A stretch of 20,858 nt of DNA from an uncultured Kangiella sp. (lineage in GTDB: Bacteria > Pseudomonadota > Gammaproteobacteria > Enterobacterales > DSM-103792). The position numbers and the translations under genes are program-made. The notes beneath the pieces are model-generated. The model made no database searches. It saw nothing but the letters and a program-made list of their open reading frames with translations, and was not told where the DNA came from. The DNA is taken from NCBI GenBank assembly GCA_946481205.1, contig CAMLNB010000034.1, positions 1-20,858 of the forward strand. The letters run 5' to 3'. Positions 1-12,400 of this stretch are shown here, piece after piece (positions within the stretch are counted from its first letter, which is position 1; each line of letters starts with the position of its first letter).

Positions 1-459
1 TGATGCGATACAGCTGCACGCCAAACTCGCCGGCAACGTAGATCACGCCACGATCCAAGACCAGCGCACTGCCACGACTTGGCAGCGTATGCGAAGTCAG
101 GTATTCCGGTGCCGCTGGCAGCGTCACATCGAACTGATAGAGCCGGTCTGCACCAAGCACAAACAGATCGTTGCCATCTTGGCTAACCGCGGTGAAACCG
201 CCCGCCAAATTCAATTCATAGTGGAATGGTTTCTCAACCGGACCTTCGATGCGCGGCAACAGTCGCGGCGCCACCGGATCCGAGACATCCGCCACGATCA
301 GCTGGCCCTTGCCCGTGGTCAGCGTCTGCGACTCATTACCGGCGCTGTCGCGTACCACGTACGAACCGCCGGTGACCGCATAGAGCAGTTGATCCGCCAC
401 CGCGATGGCAGCGACCGGATTCGGCTCATTGGCATTGAGATTGATTGAGCCGGTGACGC
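1..459 (-). other. Super-repeat unit 6, partial: first blades of a further propeller
   Basis: Directly after the second TIG of unit 5 the frame resumes propeller blades: AAIAVADQLLYAVTGGSYVV, GQLIVADVSDPVAPRLLPRI, GNDLFVLGADRLYQFDVTLP and VIYVAGEFGVQLYRI. The window ends inside a blade, with one unpaired base at position 1. Continuation of the frame and of the repeat plan beyond the window is therefore expected but unseen. Confidence 0.75.
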
Positions 460-3400
460 TGCCGGTATAGAAGTAGCGCTGATTGGCGTAGGCTTTCTCA
501 CCCGGGAACAGCGGCGTTTCAGCAAACACCGCCACCTCACCAAAGCTACCGGCCGGTGCCCGCAGACGAATCCGGTTGGCACTGATCAGCTGGCGGTCAA
601 CAACCGGCTGGCTGCCAAACGTAATGCGGGTATCGGCGGTGAAGCCACGACCGTAAATATCCACCCAATTACCGCCGGCTGGCGGGCCGGTGGGCGGATT
701 CAGTTGTTCCAGTTGAAGCCGCGGCACAACAATCAAACCACCCGCCAGTTGCGCACTGTTGCCATCGCGATCAACGCGTACCGTCAACGCGGTCACGCTG
801 TCGGCGAACGGCAATGCCGGCACCTTGAGCCGAATTTCGTTTTCAGCAACGGCCAGCAATTCCGATTCGGCAATCCGGGTTTGACCAAGCCACACGGCAA
901 GCGCACTGGCATCGCTGCCAAAACCGGCACCGATGATCACCGCAGTCTCACTGCCATCGGCGTGGATGTATGGACGACGCTGTGGGGTGCCGGAATCGCG
1001 ATACGCCGATTGCACCAACAGCTGCGAATCACGAACCCGGAAGCGCGCGGTCTCGGTTTGCACCAACTGATGGCGAGCACTGATATCGCGCAGGCCGTTA
1101 CCAATCGTCACGGCCATCACGCCGTCGCTCGGCGCCTGCAACGGCGTGACCTCGATGATGCCGCCTTCGATGGTATTGCGTGCCGACAGGCGATACGCCT
1201 CGGCCGGCATCGCCGTGCCGCTGCCATCGCTGACCTGCACATGGGCCGCGTAATTGTCAGGCGTGGTGTTGATCAGTGCACTCAGGAAAGCCTGAGCCGT
1301 AGTCCCCACACGCAGCTCGCTGCCCGCACTCGGCCGCCAGCTGGTTACCAGGAAATCACGCAAGGTCAGGCCGAGCGTGCCCGTGGGTGTCGACACCAAC
1401 AAATTACCGCCATTGACGGTGAGCTCACCGCCAATACGGCTGTCGTCGGCCGCCAGGGTCTGCCAGCTTTCCAGCTGGATGCCATTGTCACCGGTGCTAT
1501 AGGTGAGCAGCTCGCCACCGACCGTGACCAGCACACGACCACCCAGGACCGCCATCGAAACCTGCTGCCATTGCGCGGCAGTAACTAGCGCTCGCTCCAG
1601 GGCACTGACTTGATAGTTCGGTGTTTCACCAAACGAACTGAACACGGCCAAATGCAATTGGCCATCGCGCTCAAACAAGACATGTAGCGCACCGTTGCGC
1701 CATTCGGCATCCAGCGGCCGGCCACGCAGATCGCCGTCACGGAAGTTCAGCGTGCGATAGCCAGACGGACTTGCCAGTGTGTCGCTGTCGATATCAACAA
1801 AGCGGACAAAACCCTGACCCAGATCCGAATAGGCCACAACCGCCAAGGTCCGGCTGCCAGCGTCGAGCGCGACATCATTGATGTGGTAACCCGGATACGG
1901 CAGCGCCCGTAGCGCAAACGGCTGGCGCAGATCACTGATGTCGAAGACCAACAGACCAGCGGTATCAGCTGCGGCGAACAGCAAATTGTCAGCACGCGCC
2001 AAGCCCAGCACCGGCGCCTCGGTACGCACTTGCGCCAAGCGGATTGGCCGCTCCGGAATGGCTACGTCATAAATCTCGACACCATAGGGCAACAGGAAGC
2101 GATTGCTGCTGGTCGGCTCGCGACCGCTGCGAACACCAACAAACAGGGTGTTCTGATCTTGCAACTGCGCGCCGGCCTGCAGCGGCGGGTAGTTCGGCAA
2201 GGTGATCGCTGAACGGTTCGGCAAACGATAGGCAAAGCGGCCGACGGCATGTTCGACGCCGGCGATTTCGATATAGACATCGTAAACCGATTGCGCGGTG
2301 ACATCCGCGATGCCCGGCACCCGGAACTGGAAGGTATTGGCATCGACGACGTCATCCTGCAAGTTGCGCAGATAGATGCCATCGTCAATCAACTCGGTAC
2401 GGATCTCGTCATCACCGGAACGGAAAATCACTTTGCTGCCCGGCAGGAAAACGGCGTTGTCATGCGTGACGGTCGCTAGGTAACCACCATCTGCCGCACC
2501 CGATTGCGGGCTAAGCTGCCAACCGGTTTCGGTTGCCGGCTCTGCAACCAGCAAGCCGCCAGCAAAGACCGTGTTTAGCTCGCCATCGGTCATGCGCAGA
2601 TCATGCGCGCCCAGACCAACACCGAGCGCATCGAGCGCGCGTTCGGCGATGACGATTTCATTGGCGCTGACAAACAGGAAGGGAACCGATTGACCGGCAA
2701 CGCTGAGTTGCTGTTCTGGCCGGAAGTTGGCGCCATGGACACGGATGCTGGGCTGGGCTCCGCGGACATAACTGGCCTGACTCAAACGGTCAATGCGCGG
2801 CGTTAACGATCCGACAGCCGCCGCACGCAGATGCAATTGATAGGGGCGCCAAAGCGTGGTGCCGCGCTTGTTGGCAATGGTTGGAACCACCAAGCGATAC
2901 CGCTCACCGGCGCTGCGGGCAAAACGCAACTCCACCCGGCTGGCAAAGCCATCCTGATCATCAAGTGCGGTAACCGCAACCGGGATCGCTTGCTCTGTGG
3001 CACCGTATGCAAACGTGCCATTGCTCAGCTGCGCCAGATCCATCGGCTCGCTGAAGGTCAGCACGATGGCTTCGGATTCCGCAAGGTACGCAGCTTCCGT
3101 GACCGAGCTGTGCAAGACCAAGCTATAGGGCAGCTGCAAGGTTGTCAGGCCGGCGCGGCCGCCGGCGAGATAGAGTCGATCGCGATAAGCATCGGCGAAG
3201 TAACCCGCCTCTTGATTACCGGCCGACAACACCACCGGTTGCCAAGGAATACTGACGTCCACCAACACGACCCCGGTGCTGGTGCCTACTGCCAGGATAT
3301 TGCCGAACAGATTCAGGCCGGTGGCGCTGCCACCACCTTCTTGCAAGCTGGCATCGATCGCCAATTGCACTGGCGCGGTAGCGCCTTCCAGATGACGGAT

Positions 3401-6400
3401 TTCGACACCACGCTGGCCGAGCGCGGCAAACAGATAATCGCCATAGAAGACCACATCGCGTAAGTTGCCGTCGAAACTGTACTGGCGCTGACCGCTTCCT
3501 GCCAGTTGCACACCAATCAGTTCACTGCTGTCGAAATCACGTGGCGATGCCAGCGTCAGGTCCAAACGTTGCGAGCAATTTGGCAATGCTGTTGCCCAGC
3601 TTTCGCCACGCATCGCGCCGCCGGCATACAACCAATCACCGTGCTGGATCAGATTGGCGCCACGCAATGTGGCAACCGGCGCGGTGCGAATCGGGTCGAG
3701 CGGGTCTGCATAGTTGAGCCGGCCGACCGGACCGGTGGACGGCTTGCTGCCCGGCGCGTGAGCACAATCTTTCAGCTCATCTTCGTAAGGCTGTGGCGAA
3801 ACCAGCGTATGGAACAGGGTGTTGCCTTGCTTGCGCACGGCCGATGCATACTGAGCGTCGGTCAGTGACAAGATCTGCAAACCGTTCTGCTCATCCAGAT
3901 TCAACCGGGCAACACCGCCGGAACCCGTGGCAACATACAGGCGACGACGCGGAATGCCGTTTTCGTATTCAATCACCGGTTCAATATCGGTGGCATCAAG
4001 TGAACGCGGAACATCGGCGTCTTTGACCGCCGCATAGCGTTCCTGCTCTTCGGCCGTCAACGTGCCGTCCAACGCCAGCTTGCCTTCGAGAATGCCGCGC
4101 TCGCGATAGCGCTCGAGCTCGCTGCGATCGACGGCAGAAAGCGACGGGACACCACCCACCAGCGTGGCTTCATTCACACCCTGCACGCTATATGTCGCGG
4201 CCAGGAAACTTTCCGGCAACATCAGATCGCGGAACAGCGTCAGGCCTTCGGTTTCGCTGTAGAAACCACCGGGCGTCAGCGCAGTGCCGGTCAGCTGATC
4301 GATCCACAAGGAGCGCGGCGCCAGATTCTGTGCCCGCGTTGCGCCAAGCGCACGCATGCCATAGCCATAGCCTTGCTCGGCGGACAAGCTCGCACTCTGA
4401 CCGTCGCTATCGCGCAGCACCACTGGATGCTTGCCCGGGAAACCTCGCGGTGCCCGAATCTGCATTTCCGTTTCCGACAGCACCGTGACTTCAAGCACCG
4501 GCGACGGCCCGATTTCTGCTCGGGTACCCACATCGACACTGCTGCCCGGATTGAAGCCTTCACCGCGCACCACCACGGTATTGCTGCCAGTTACCGGGCC
4601 CCATTTCGGTGTCACCGAATGAATCGCCAACGGCGCATGCACCAGCACGGCACCGCGATAGCTGGCCACGGTATCGGCACCTTCATGGCGAACACGAAGT
4701 GACAAGTCATACAGGCCCGCTGCCGGTACGGCCGGCATGTTCAGATACAACACCGCCGTGGTGCTGCCTTCATTGCTGCGCTCGACACGGGCCACCGACA
4801 GCGGCAAACCGCTAAGCGCAGCATCCAAGGTCTGATAGCCGACCGGTAAACCCAGCACCGTAACGGTCAACTGCTGCGCCTGTGCACGTGGTACCCGACG
4901 TGGTTGCAAGGACTGGATAGCCATCGGCTCACGACGGCCACCGGCAACGACGAAGCTGTAGCGATGCTCACGAGCGAGCCGGTACAGCTCGATGACCTGA
5001 CCACCAGCCAACGGTTTGACGCTGGCCACGCCTGCCGCAGCAGTCACTCGTAGCGACTCACCTGCCGCCACCGGCGAACGGCGACCGAAATTGAGCACAG
5101 CATCATTGTTGACGATGCGAACCTCGACGGGCAGCGCACTGCCTGTCGTGCTGTGGGCCGTGAATTTGCTCAGGTTCGGTGCGTACAGATCGATGGCTTT
5201 GTTGAACCGCAAGCGCACGCTGTAATCGCCAGCCGCATCCGGGCGCAGGACGCCATCACGCGGCTCTGTACCGTGAATGCGCAAATTGGCATCAGGATTG
5301 ACCTGAACAATGCCACTACCGGTCGTGGTGAAGCCGGCACCTATTGCGCCATACGAAGTCGCCACTACGATATCGAGCGCCGCATCGTTGGCCGTTTGCA
5401 TGCCACGCAGCACCAATGGCGACGATGGATTGGAGATATCAATGCTGGCAACACCACGACTGCCCAATGCCAAGTAGGCAATGTCACCTTGCACCGCGAC
5501 ATCATGGACATGGCCGAGGTTGCTGATGCGCGAGACAATACGCGGCGCCGTCGGATCGCTGAAATCGACCGTCAGCAAACCGGCCTCACCAGCAGCCAGC
5601 AAGGCGTAATGACCACTGATCGCAATACGGCTGGCTGGGGTCGGCAAACTGCCGACGATGCGCAAGCCGTTGTTGGTGTCGTTCTGCAGCACATAGAAAC
5701 CACCGGTGTTCGCGGCATTGGCATCGCGCAGCTGATTGCTGGCGAAATCGAAGTTACCGGCCACCGTCAGATACAGACTGGCGGTGCCAGCAGCCGAATT
5801 GGCAATGGCGACATCCAGCGCCCGTTGCGCGTTTGGCAGTGCCAACGTACGCGACAGGTAAATCTTGTTGTGCAGATAAAAATCCACTACCCCAACGCCG
5901 GCCTCACCCAGTGCCAACAAGGCCAAATCGTTACTGACCTCGATACCTCGGGCAAAACTGCTGGGTAAAGGTAGCTCCCGGACCAAGGTGATCTGGCTCA
6001 GATCCAGATCACTGAGTGCCAGCAGGAACAATCGTGCGCTCGCTGCGAGCGGCTGACCTGCAGCATCGAGCTTGGCCGCCGTGACAACCACCCGATCCAG
6101 TTGTCGATCAAAGTAGCCTGCAACGCCCAGGGCGACATAACCCGCCGGCAGTTTGTACTGGCCGACAATCCGATCATCAATGCCATCACGGTTGCGATCG
6201 ATCGGTCGCAACAGATCATCTGGATTCAGCGGATTGGTCGCATCGCCACCGGTGTAGGTGCTTGCATCCAGATTGAAAATGAGTACGCCATCTTTGTCGG
6301 CCGCGGCGATCATGTAGGAACCGCTCGGATCCATAAACGCATCGCGCAAGCGGCTGCCCACCCGGACGCGTGATTGCAGCGGTTCGAGGTATTCGTAAGC

Positions 6401-9400
6401 CTGGCTCAGCGTTGCCGATTGGCTGTCGGCCAACATCACCGTGACGTCAACTTTGCCGAGTCCACCCGGTGGCGTCAGCACATCGAGCGTTTCGCTGTCG
6501 AGTACCTTGAGTTGCTCCGGCACGACGTCAACACCACCGAACAGAACGCGGATTTGACCTGCGCCGGCGCGGAAACCTTTGCCTTTGATCCGAACACGTT
6601 GGCCGCCGTTCACCGAACCTGTGTCCGGTGACAACGATGCCACACTCAACGGCTCAACAAAGTAGACGGCGCCCAAGCGACTGGCGCGGGTACCGTTGGC
6701 AGCAATGGCAAGCAATTGCGCCGGACCGGCTTCATTGGCGGCAACGCGCAGACGATACAGCTGACCGGCCTCGGCATCGCTAACACTGATAACGGTTGCG
6801 CGTTCGTTAGCGACCAGGAATTCAGCACCGACACCGTGGCGCACCAACACCTCGATTTCGCCGCCTTGGGTGGAGACAAACCGTTTCGGCACCGCAATGA
6901 TGCTGATGCTGTCGCCTGCTGCGGTGGCGGTGGAGAAGCTGAATTCGTAAGGTGGTAAACCCTCGGTGCGGCGACCACCAATATTGCCGTCGCGCAGCTG
7001 CACGCGATAACGGCTGTTGGCTTGCAGATCTTGTTCCGGATTGATCAGAATCCGGCGCGGCTCGGCGGGATCGATACTCACGCTCGCGGCCACTGGCACG
7101 CCGACGTCAGTGCCGTCGTCCTCTAACAGCGACAGATAGCGCGCCAGGTAGACGCCTTCATCTTCACCGTCGCGTATCTGTACTGGCTGACTCAACTCCA
7201 CCTGCAAGGTCCGCCCCAGCGCAACCGCCAGTTCACCGGCATATGGCTGGGTTGCAACCACATCGGCAGTCAGCGTATCGGTCAGCGTTAGCCGCAAACG
7301 CTTGTCGGACTTATCGGTGAAACTGGCCAGCAGAATGCCATCCTGTGTCAGCAGACTTTGCTCTGCCAGTTTCACTTGCTGTGAACCGACGGTCATCGTC
7401 CGTTCACGTCCTTTCATCACGGTACAGTCGCCCGCGTTCAGTTTGACCGTATCCAGCAGCTGCACATCTCTCGGTGCAGCGGCATCAAACAGCAAGCCAT
7501 AGGCATCCGTGCATTGCGGGCCAGCAATTTCCGGCAACTTGGTTGCAGCCAGCAAACTGCCAAGTCCGGTATATGAGGTCAGCGTGCCGGCAAAAGCAAA
7601 GCCGGCAGCATCGTACTCACCCAACAGGCGCAACCCACCGGTGCTGGTCAGTTCGCTGATTTGAGCATCGCTGCGTTCGCCGGCCTGCGCCATCTGCCGA
7701 CCATCAGATAACACCGCGTTATCGCGATTCCGCGTTCCGAGCGACAGTGAGGGCATCGTCGGTAAACCGATGTCCAACACGATGCGCTCATGCTTGCTAC
7801 TGTGCAGATGCAAGCTGCTGCCAATCAGATCCAAGGTCTCTGGCTGCAAGCTGACCCGGCGACTGCCGACCGTGGTCTCGGTCAACACACGCTGCACGCT
7901 CGGCCGCATCGGCTCGGCAATGCTGATGACCACCAGCCCCTGCTCGGTCGCCGCAAACAACAGATCATCTTTAACCGCAAAATCCGTCACTGGCGCCGTC
8001 ACCGGTAGCGGCAACGTGAACCGGACGTGGCGGTCCTTGAGCGTTTCGCTGTGCTCGCTCGGACGACGCGTTTCGCGCTCATAGGCCAGAACGACCGATT
8101 GGCCTTCGTGCTCGCTGTTGATATACGGGAACTCAAAACCGCGCGCAGCAACATAGACCGCCGCCGGCGCCAGGCTCAGCTGAGTCGCGACCAGATCCTG
8201 CGGCAAGTTGTAGTAGCCGAGACCATGCGCTGGCGCGGCGTCCGCCAGCGGATGAGTATCACCTTCACCCAAGCGATAGGCATTCAAACGATCACGGTCG
8301 TACGCCAGTAAGGAGATCCAGCTCGGTGCGTAGTAACGGCGCATGAATGCTTCGTCTTTGATCTCTTCTGGCCGCACCAACGGTTGTTCGTATATGCCGG
8401 TGCCCAGCACATAGATCATGCCAAGCGCCGGATCGCTGGCCAGCGACACGACACGACCCGGCGGCAGTTTGCGCGGATCTTTGGTCGGCACATAACGGCT
8501 CAGATCACGACCGTCATTGAGTGCCTGCAGGTAATCATCAATCTCATCTTTATCCAACGGCGCTTCGTGCTCGACCCGGTGATTGACCACCAGACGACCG
8601 TAGAACAATGCCCGTGTGCGCTCTGCCCGCCGTCCCTGCTCATCGGTGACTTCCAGATCGACGAAGCCGCGGTAAGAAGCGCCAAAGTCGGCCACTTTCC
8701 AGCGCAAGCGCTCCGACGACAGCAGCTGCAGACGACGACCGATAGTGGTTTCAACAACCTGATCGGGCTGGCCGGTTTTCCACGCCCGCAGGGTCAAACC
8801 GGGGCGGAAACCCCGACCGACGATCTCCACTTCATCATCCGCGCCGTTTTGGTCGACCCGAACCACGGCAGGCGAAACAAAGGCAATGTGCAGATCGTCA
8901 ACATAGGTGAAACCGCCCGTCAGGGTGTCTTCCAGGGTGTTCGGATTACGGACAGTGATGGCAGCGGGACCGGCATTGTTCGGTGGCGTCACCACCAGCA
9001 ACGCATCTTTGCCATCCACGGAAGCCGGCGTAAACGACTCCACCAGTGCCCGCTGACCACCGACAAAAACACTTGCTTCGCTATCGAAATGTTCACCGCG
9101 GACATGGATGCGGGTGCCACCGTTGATCGGTCCGGAATCCGGCTGCACGTCGGTAATCACCGGCGCGGCGGCATCGCCGGCCGGCGAGGTATTGAATGAG
9201 AACCGATAAATCGCTTGCAGCGTCCGGCCAACGCTGGAACGCAAACCATCGCGAATGGCAACGTGGTACTGGCTATTCGCACTCAATGAGCGATCGGCCT
9301 TGCGACGCAACTCCAGTTCGCGGCATTGCTCATAACCTTCGCATTCGGCAGCAAAACCGATGACAAACAGGTCGGTGACATTCTCGCCAACCAGCGCATC

Positions 9401-12400
9401 GCCTTGACGAACCGAGATGTACTCCGCCAAATCCTGATTGCGATCCACTGCCTGATTCAGCTGTATTGTGATCCGTTCCAGCTTGGTCGAGACACCATCA
9501 GCGGCACGATCCGGGCTGTGGCTGATCACGGCAAATTGCGGCAGTCGCAAGGTCACCAAACCGGAACGACCGGCAGCGCCCTGAACATCGCCACGAGCCA
9601 GGGTCATTTGTCGGACAACATGCTGCGCAGCGTCTTCGCCGCGGTGAACCAGAATCGGCGTCGATGGGTCGCGGCGTTGATCGACTTCATCACCCAGATC
9701 AATAACATCGACTAGCGCTTCGACGACACGATCTTCTTGATCGCTGACCGCATGCGACAGGTAAAGTTGATTGCCCGCCAGCAGCGCATCGTAAGCGCCT
9801 TTGCCACGATAGTCGGCACGCGCCGGCGTCAACTCAATGCTGCGCACCAACCGCGGCTGATACGGATCGGCGATGTTGATCACGTGAACGCGTGTTGGTG
9901 TATCAGCCGCATTCATGTCACTGACAAACACCTGGTTGCCGGCGACCCAGACATGGTTGGCGATGCCGGTGGTATCAACCGATGCCACGATCGGCATTGC
10001 CGGATCATTCAGATCGGCAATGACCAGACCTTGGTGTGACGCGGCAATCAAGGCAAAACCGTCTTTGACGGCAACATCGCGAACAAAGCCATCCGGTTTG
10101 ATGTAGCCAACTTTATAAGGCTGTTCTGCGTTATCGACCCGAACAACCTGAACACCGCCGTGACCATTGGCCACCAGTGCCAGGTTGTCAGCGCGGGCAA
10201 TGCCATAGACATCCGGGTAGGACATCGGCACCCGACCAACCAGACGCGGTGCAATGCCGAACTGGCCATCGCCGTTACGCATGCTGTAGACCAGCAGTTC
10301 GCCATCCAGATCATCAAGGTGAATGCCGCCGGATTCTGGATCGCGGTTGATGATGCTGCTCAGGGTGCTAATGAAGGGATCTTCGCCATTCGGGCAATTG
10401 CTCAAGCCGGCACAGGGCGACATGCTGCTGCGTCCAGCTTTACCGGCAACGATCAGATCGCCGCTGTTGTGTATGGCCGAGAGGGTGCCGGACATCAACT
10501 CCGTGGCGCCGCGCAGCAGCGCGCTGTCAATGAAGTAATCCACCTCACCCGGGCGATGAAATTCTTCACTGGCCTGCATGATGAACAGGCCAGTCCGAGC
10601 GCGACTGCCAATACCATCGGCAATACCGAACTCCGGTTCCTGTGCCAGCGGCGTCGCCGTGGACCATGCAGCCAACAAATTGTTGCCGTTGCTGCTACCG
10701 GTAAAGCGGGTGATGGCGGAGTAAATCACCGACTTGGCCAGCTGATCTGGCGGCGGCAGGTTCGGGAAGTTGTCGGCAAAACCATAGGGCATGAAATAGC
10801 GCCGCTCGGCCGGCGCGTAACCGACTTCGTGAACCGAGCTGGTTGTCACCGTATGCTTGGTGGTAACGGCGCTGTATTCGATCAGGACACGCTCCGCCAG
10901 ACCATTACCGCGCTCAAGCAGGCTGCCGTCACTGACCGTCGCTTCGTAAACGTAGTAATGCCGGCTCTGATCGGTACCGTTGCCGTCCGGCAGCAGTGCC
11001 AGCTCGGCCTGATACTGCGCGAGCACCGCACCAGTCGCACGATCCACGCGCTTGAGCAGGGCGTGCACACGCGCCAACGACCCAATGTCCTCGATTGCCA
11101 CACGCAGTTTCAACGGCGTGGCCGCCAGTACGATATCGCCATCCGCAGGGCCGAGTGCGCGCAGACGCGGCACAACGGTGTCTTCAACCTGGCCAACAAA
11201 CAGTTCTGGCGTCGCCGCACTGTTGCCATTCTTGTCGTACGCGACGGCTTGCAGCACCACGCCGCTGACGCCCGGAGGTGGCTGGATCATGGCGCGATAA
11301 ATCGTGTCTTGGGCAAACACGCCCTCGCTGACTGAAACCGGTTGAGTCAGGGAATAAGCCGGGCGACCATTGATATACACCACGACTCGATCAATGCCAT
11401 CCGGGCCGAGATCATCAACCGCTTCGATCAGCGCTTCGATACTCGAACCTTCGATCACGGCTGCATTGGCGACCGGCTTGACGAACCTTACGGTCGGTGG
11501 CGCATCGGCCTTGATGGTGAAGACGCGCGGCGCAGACAGCTGCGACCGGTAACCATCGACGTCATCCGCTTGGGCAAGGAACGCCCACTTCTGACCGACC
11601 TTGCCTTTCGGCACGGTCAGATGGAACTGATAAGGCGCAGCACTGTCGCCACCGAGTCGGCGTGGTGTGCCGGTGTCACCAAAACGCTCGAACAGTTCAA
11701 CGGCGGCAACACCACGTTCCGGATCGTTCGCACGCACTTCGATGACTATCGAACGACCTTCGGTCAGTTCACTGAGTGCACTACCCATGTCATTGCCACG
11801 GCTATCGAGCACCCGGATGGCGTCAATGACCGGTGGCGCGTTGCGGACCAGCCGCAAGACCCGGATCGCACTGCTGGCATTGCCAGCACCGTCAATCGCT
11901 TCCGCCTTGAACACCAATGGCAGCATGCTTGGCAATTCAGTCGAACCGGCGGCCAGCTGCGCCAATGTTGGCACCGAAATGGCTCCAGCAAACGGTGGCC
12001 GCAGCAACACTTGACTACTGATCGCCTCGGTACCGGCCAACTCGCCGTCATTGTTGCGGTCGTAGTACAGCGCGACCCGCGTGAGTTGGACACGTGAGTT
12101 GTCAGTCACCGCGAGCTGGAACGGCAACGCCAGCCGTTCGGCAACAGCCGCATCTGCAACCGGTGCCTGAATCACCAAGGTCGGCGGATCAATGTCTTTG
12201 TCAACGTGCACCACCACCGTTTCCGGCGCTGTGACTGTCCGTGGATTGCTGGCCCGCTTCTCGGTGGCACGTGCACGCAAAGTAAGATCGCGACCGGCTT
12301 GGCCATACGGGATCTCAACCAAGAATTCGTAGGGATAGCTGTCATCGCTGAGCACGCGATTGCCAGCGATCAAACCCTGCACATCCAGTGTCACTCGCTC

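Noticed and set aside
704..1588. 294-codon plus-strand open frame, and many similar ones across 1-19900
   Set aside because: All lie opposite the giant frame and share the same shadow composition; none has a clear ribosome site.
10160..11335. 391-codon plus-strand open frame
   Set aside because: Antisense to Ig modules, the transition segment and the start of propeller 1; composition is unlike a real protein and no homology signature is visible.
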